A stretch of 6,141 nt of DNA from Treponema sp. (GTDB lineage: Bacteria; Spirochaetota; Spirochaetia; Treponematales; Treponemataceae). Position 1 is the stretch's first letter; the number at the start of each line of letters is the position of its first letter. Below, piece after piece: positions 5,111 to 6,141 of this stretch. A model generated the notes under the pieces. The model was given only the letters and a program-made list of their open reading frames with translations. It searched no databases and was not told the DNA's origin. Location: assembly GCA_024699205.1 (NCBI GenBank), contig JAILQA010000253.1, positions 1 through 6,141 of the forward strand, written 5' to 3'. The translations under genes and the position numbers were made by a program.

Positions 5111-6141
5111 ATGGAAAAGTTTTATGACAGAATAAACGAACTTGAAGCCCTTTCACAAATCGAAAAGCAGTCAAAAAAGACAGCCTGCTTTACAGTTCTC
5201 ACCGGTCGCAGACGTATCGGAAAAACTCAACTTCTCAAACAGTTCATCAGCGACAAAAAAAGCGCATACCTCTTTACATCACGCAGCGCAGAAAAATCAC
5301 TGTGCGAGCAATGGCAGAAAAATCTGGAAGAAAGCATTGGCTTAAAAATTTTTGGTAAAGTTGAAAATCTCTCAGACTTGTTTGAACAGATAATGTCCTA
5401 TTCGCAAACAAATCATTTCACACTAGTAATCGACGAATTCCAGGATATCGAATATGTAAATAAATCTTTTTTCAGTCAGATGCAGAATATCTGGGACAGT
5501 CAGAAGTCTCTTTCAAAAATTAATCTCATAGTCTGTGGTTCAATCTACTCACTAATGACTAAAATCTTCAAAGACGAAAAAGAGCCTCTCTTTGGACGTT
5601 CAACACACAACATCCATCTCAAACCCTTTACACCATCGGTTGTAAAAACAATCCTGCAGGACTTCAATCCAAAATACAAGCCGGAAGATCTACTCTGTCT
5701 TTATATGCTCAGCGGTGGAGTAGCAAAATATATCTTTTTGTTAATGAACGCCGGAGCAAGCACAAAAGCAAAAATGATAGATTCAGTCTGCAATATGGCT
5801 TCTCCATTTTTAGCAGATGGACGCGATATACTCATAAGTGAAATAGGCAAAGACTACGGAATTTATTTTTCAATTCTCCAGGCAATCTCAAGAGGTCTCA
5901 CAACCCAAAGTGAAATAGATTCTGTAATCCAGAAAAATACAGGAGCATATTTACAGAACTTGCAGAAGGTATTTGGAATCACAGAACAAATCCGACCTTT
6001 GCTTTCAAAGTCAGAAAGCCGTAATACACGCTGGCAGATTGTAGATGAATACATGCTCTTTTATTTCAGATTCATTTATTCACATCAGGATTTAATTGAA
6101 CTTGGAAATTACGATATGCTCAAAGAATTTATTCTCCGCGA
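5111..6141 (+). CDS. AAA+ ATPase, archaeal-ATPase/DUF234 type (3' end missing)
   Basis: The frame from ATG 5111 stays open for 343 codons and leaves the window without a stop; family members are commonly about 450-480 residues, so roughly the last quarter is missing. The N-terminus has MEKFYDRINELEAL, then the Walker A TGRRRIGKT (31-39, K38 and T39), YLFTSRSAEKSL typical of this family, the Walker B LVIDEFQ (105-111, D108 and E109), a sensor-1-like strand LIVCGS ending at S144, and LFGRST (160-165). A winged-helix-like part (SRGLTTQSEID) and the start of the DUF234 C-terminal domain (RWQIVDEYMLFYFRF, from about 307) follow. The order fits PF01637 plus PF03008. Such proteins are cytoplasmic and multicopy in many anaerobes, and their function is unsettled. 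It has its own promoter, so it is not tied to the tRNA operon. Confidence 0.88.
   Translation, partial: MEKFYDRINELEALSQIEKQSKKTACFTVLTGRRRIGKTQLLKQFISDKKSAYLFTSRSAEKSLCEQWQKNLEESIGLKIFGKVENLSDLFEQIMSYSQTNHFTLVIDEFQDIEYVNKSFFSQMQNIWDSQKSLSKINLIVCGSIYSLMTKIFKDEKEPLFGRSTHNIHLKPFTPSVVKTILQDFNPKYKPEDLLCLYMLSGGVAKYIFLLMNAGASTKAKMIDSVCNMASPFLADGRDILISEIGKDYGIYFSILQAISRGLTTQSEIDSVIQKNTGAYLQNLQKVFGITEQIRPLLSKSESRNTRWQIVDEYMLFYFRFIYSHQDLIELGNYDMLKEFILR

Noticed and set aside
5142..5345. 67-aa plus frame inside the ATPase gene
   Set aside because: Shifted frame over the Walker A region of the real ATPase, which starts at 5111.
5863..6054. 63-aa minus frame at the right end
   Set aside because: Antisense to the continuous ATPase frame; no independent support.

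Overview
The window looks like a chromosomal segment of an AT-rich, host-associated spirochaete, most likely Treponema. The reasons are the combination of a radical-SAM-associated lipoprotein with a YGMP motif after the lipobox, a pyrB-pyrI-pyrC cluster, and an RsmI-like (YraL-type) methyltransferase. The genus call is an inference from remembered family distributions and was not searched. No phage, IS element or CRISPR array is visible.

Layout. Positions 1-548 hold the last 40 codons of an unrecognised gene and then a 130-aa lipoprotein of the rSAM/lipoprotein type; its radical SAM partner would lie outside the window. Positions 646-3508 are a compact pyrimidine operon: pyrB (catalytic chain of aspartate transcarbamoylase), pyrI (its zinc-binding regulatory chain) and pyrC (class I-like dihydroorotase). 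The genes overlap by 1 nt (pyrB/pyrI) and are separated by 2 nt (pyrI/pyrC). Together they catalyse and allosterically control steps 2 and 3 of de novo UMP synthesis. Positions 3515-3622 are an 18-bp tandem repeat (six units, arranged as a duplicated 54-bp block) that fills the gap up to the stop codon of the convergent gene. That gene (3623-4330, minus strand) is a tetrapyrrole-methylase-fold SAM methyltransferase.

Positions 4417-4778 form a small tRNA operon: promoter, tRNA-Ser(UGA), tRNA-Ser(GCU), tRNA-Arg with a GCG anticodon, and a clear intrinsic terminator. Positions 4779-5110 have no convincing gene. They hold three copies of a 12-bp repeat, a small dyad and a good sigma-70-type promoter. 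From 5111 to the window end runs an AAA+ ATPase of the archaeal-ATPase/DUF234 family, cut off by the edge.

The most unusual items are the 18/54-bp repeat array with its embedded hairpin and open hexapeptide frame, the rSAM-type lipoprotein, the Ser/Thr-rich tail on PyrI, the enlarged PyrC, and the GCG-anticodon tRNA-Arg. I did not find clear evidence of a wholly new multi-gene system.
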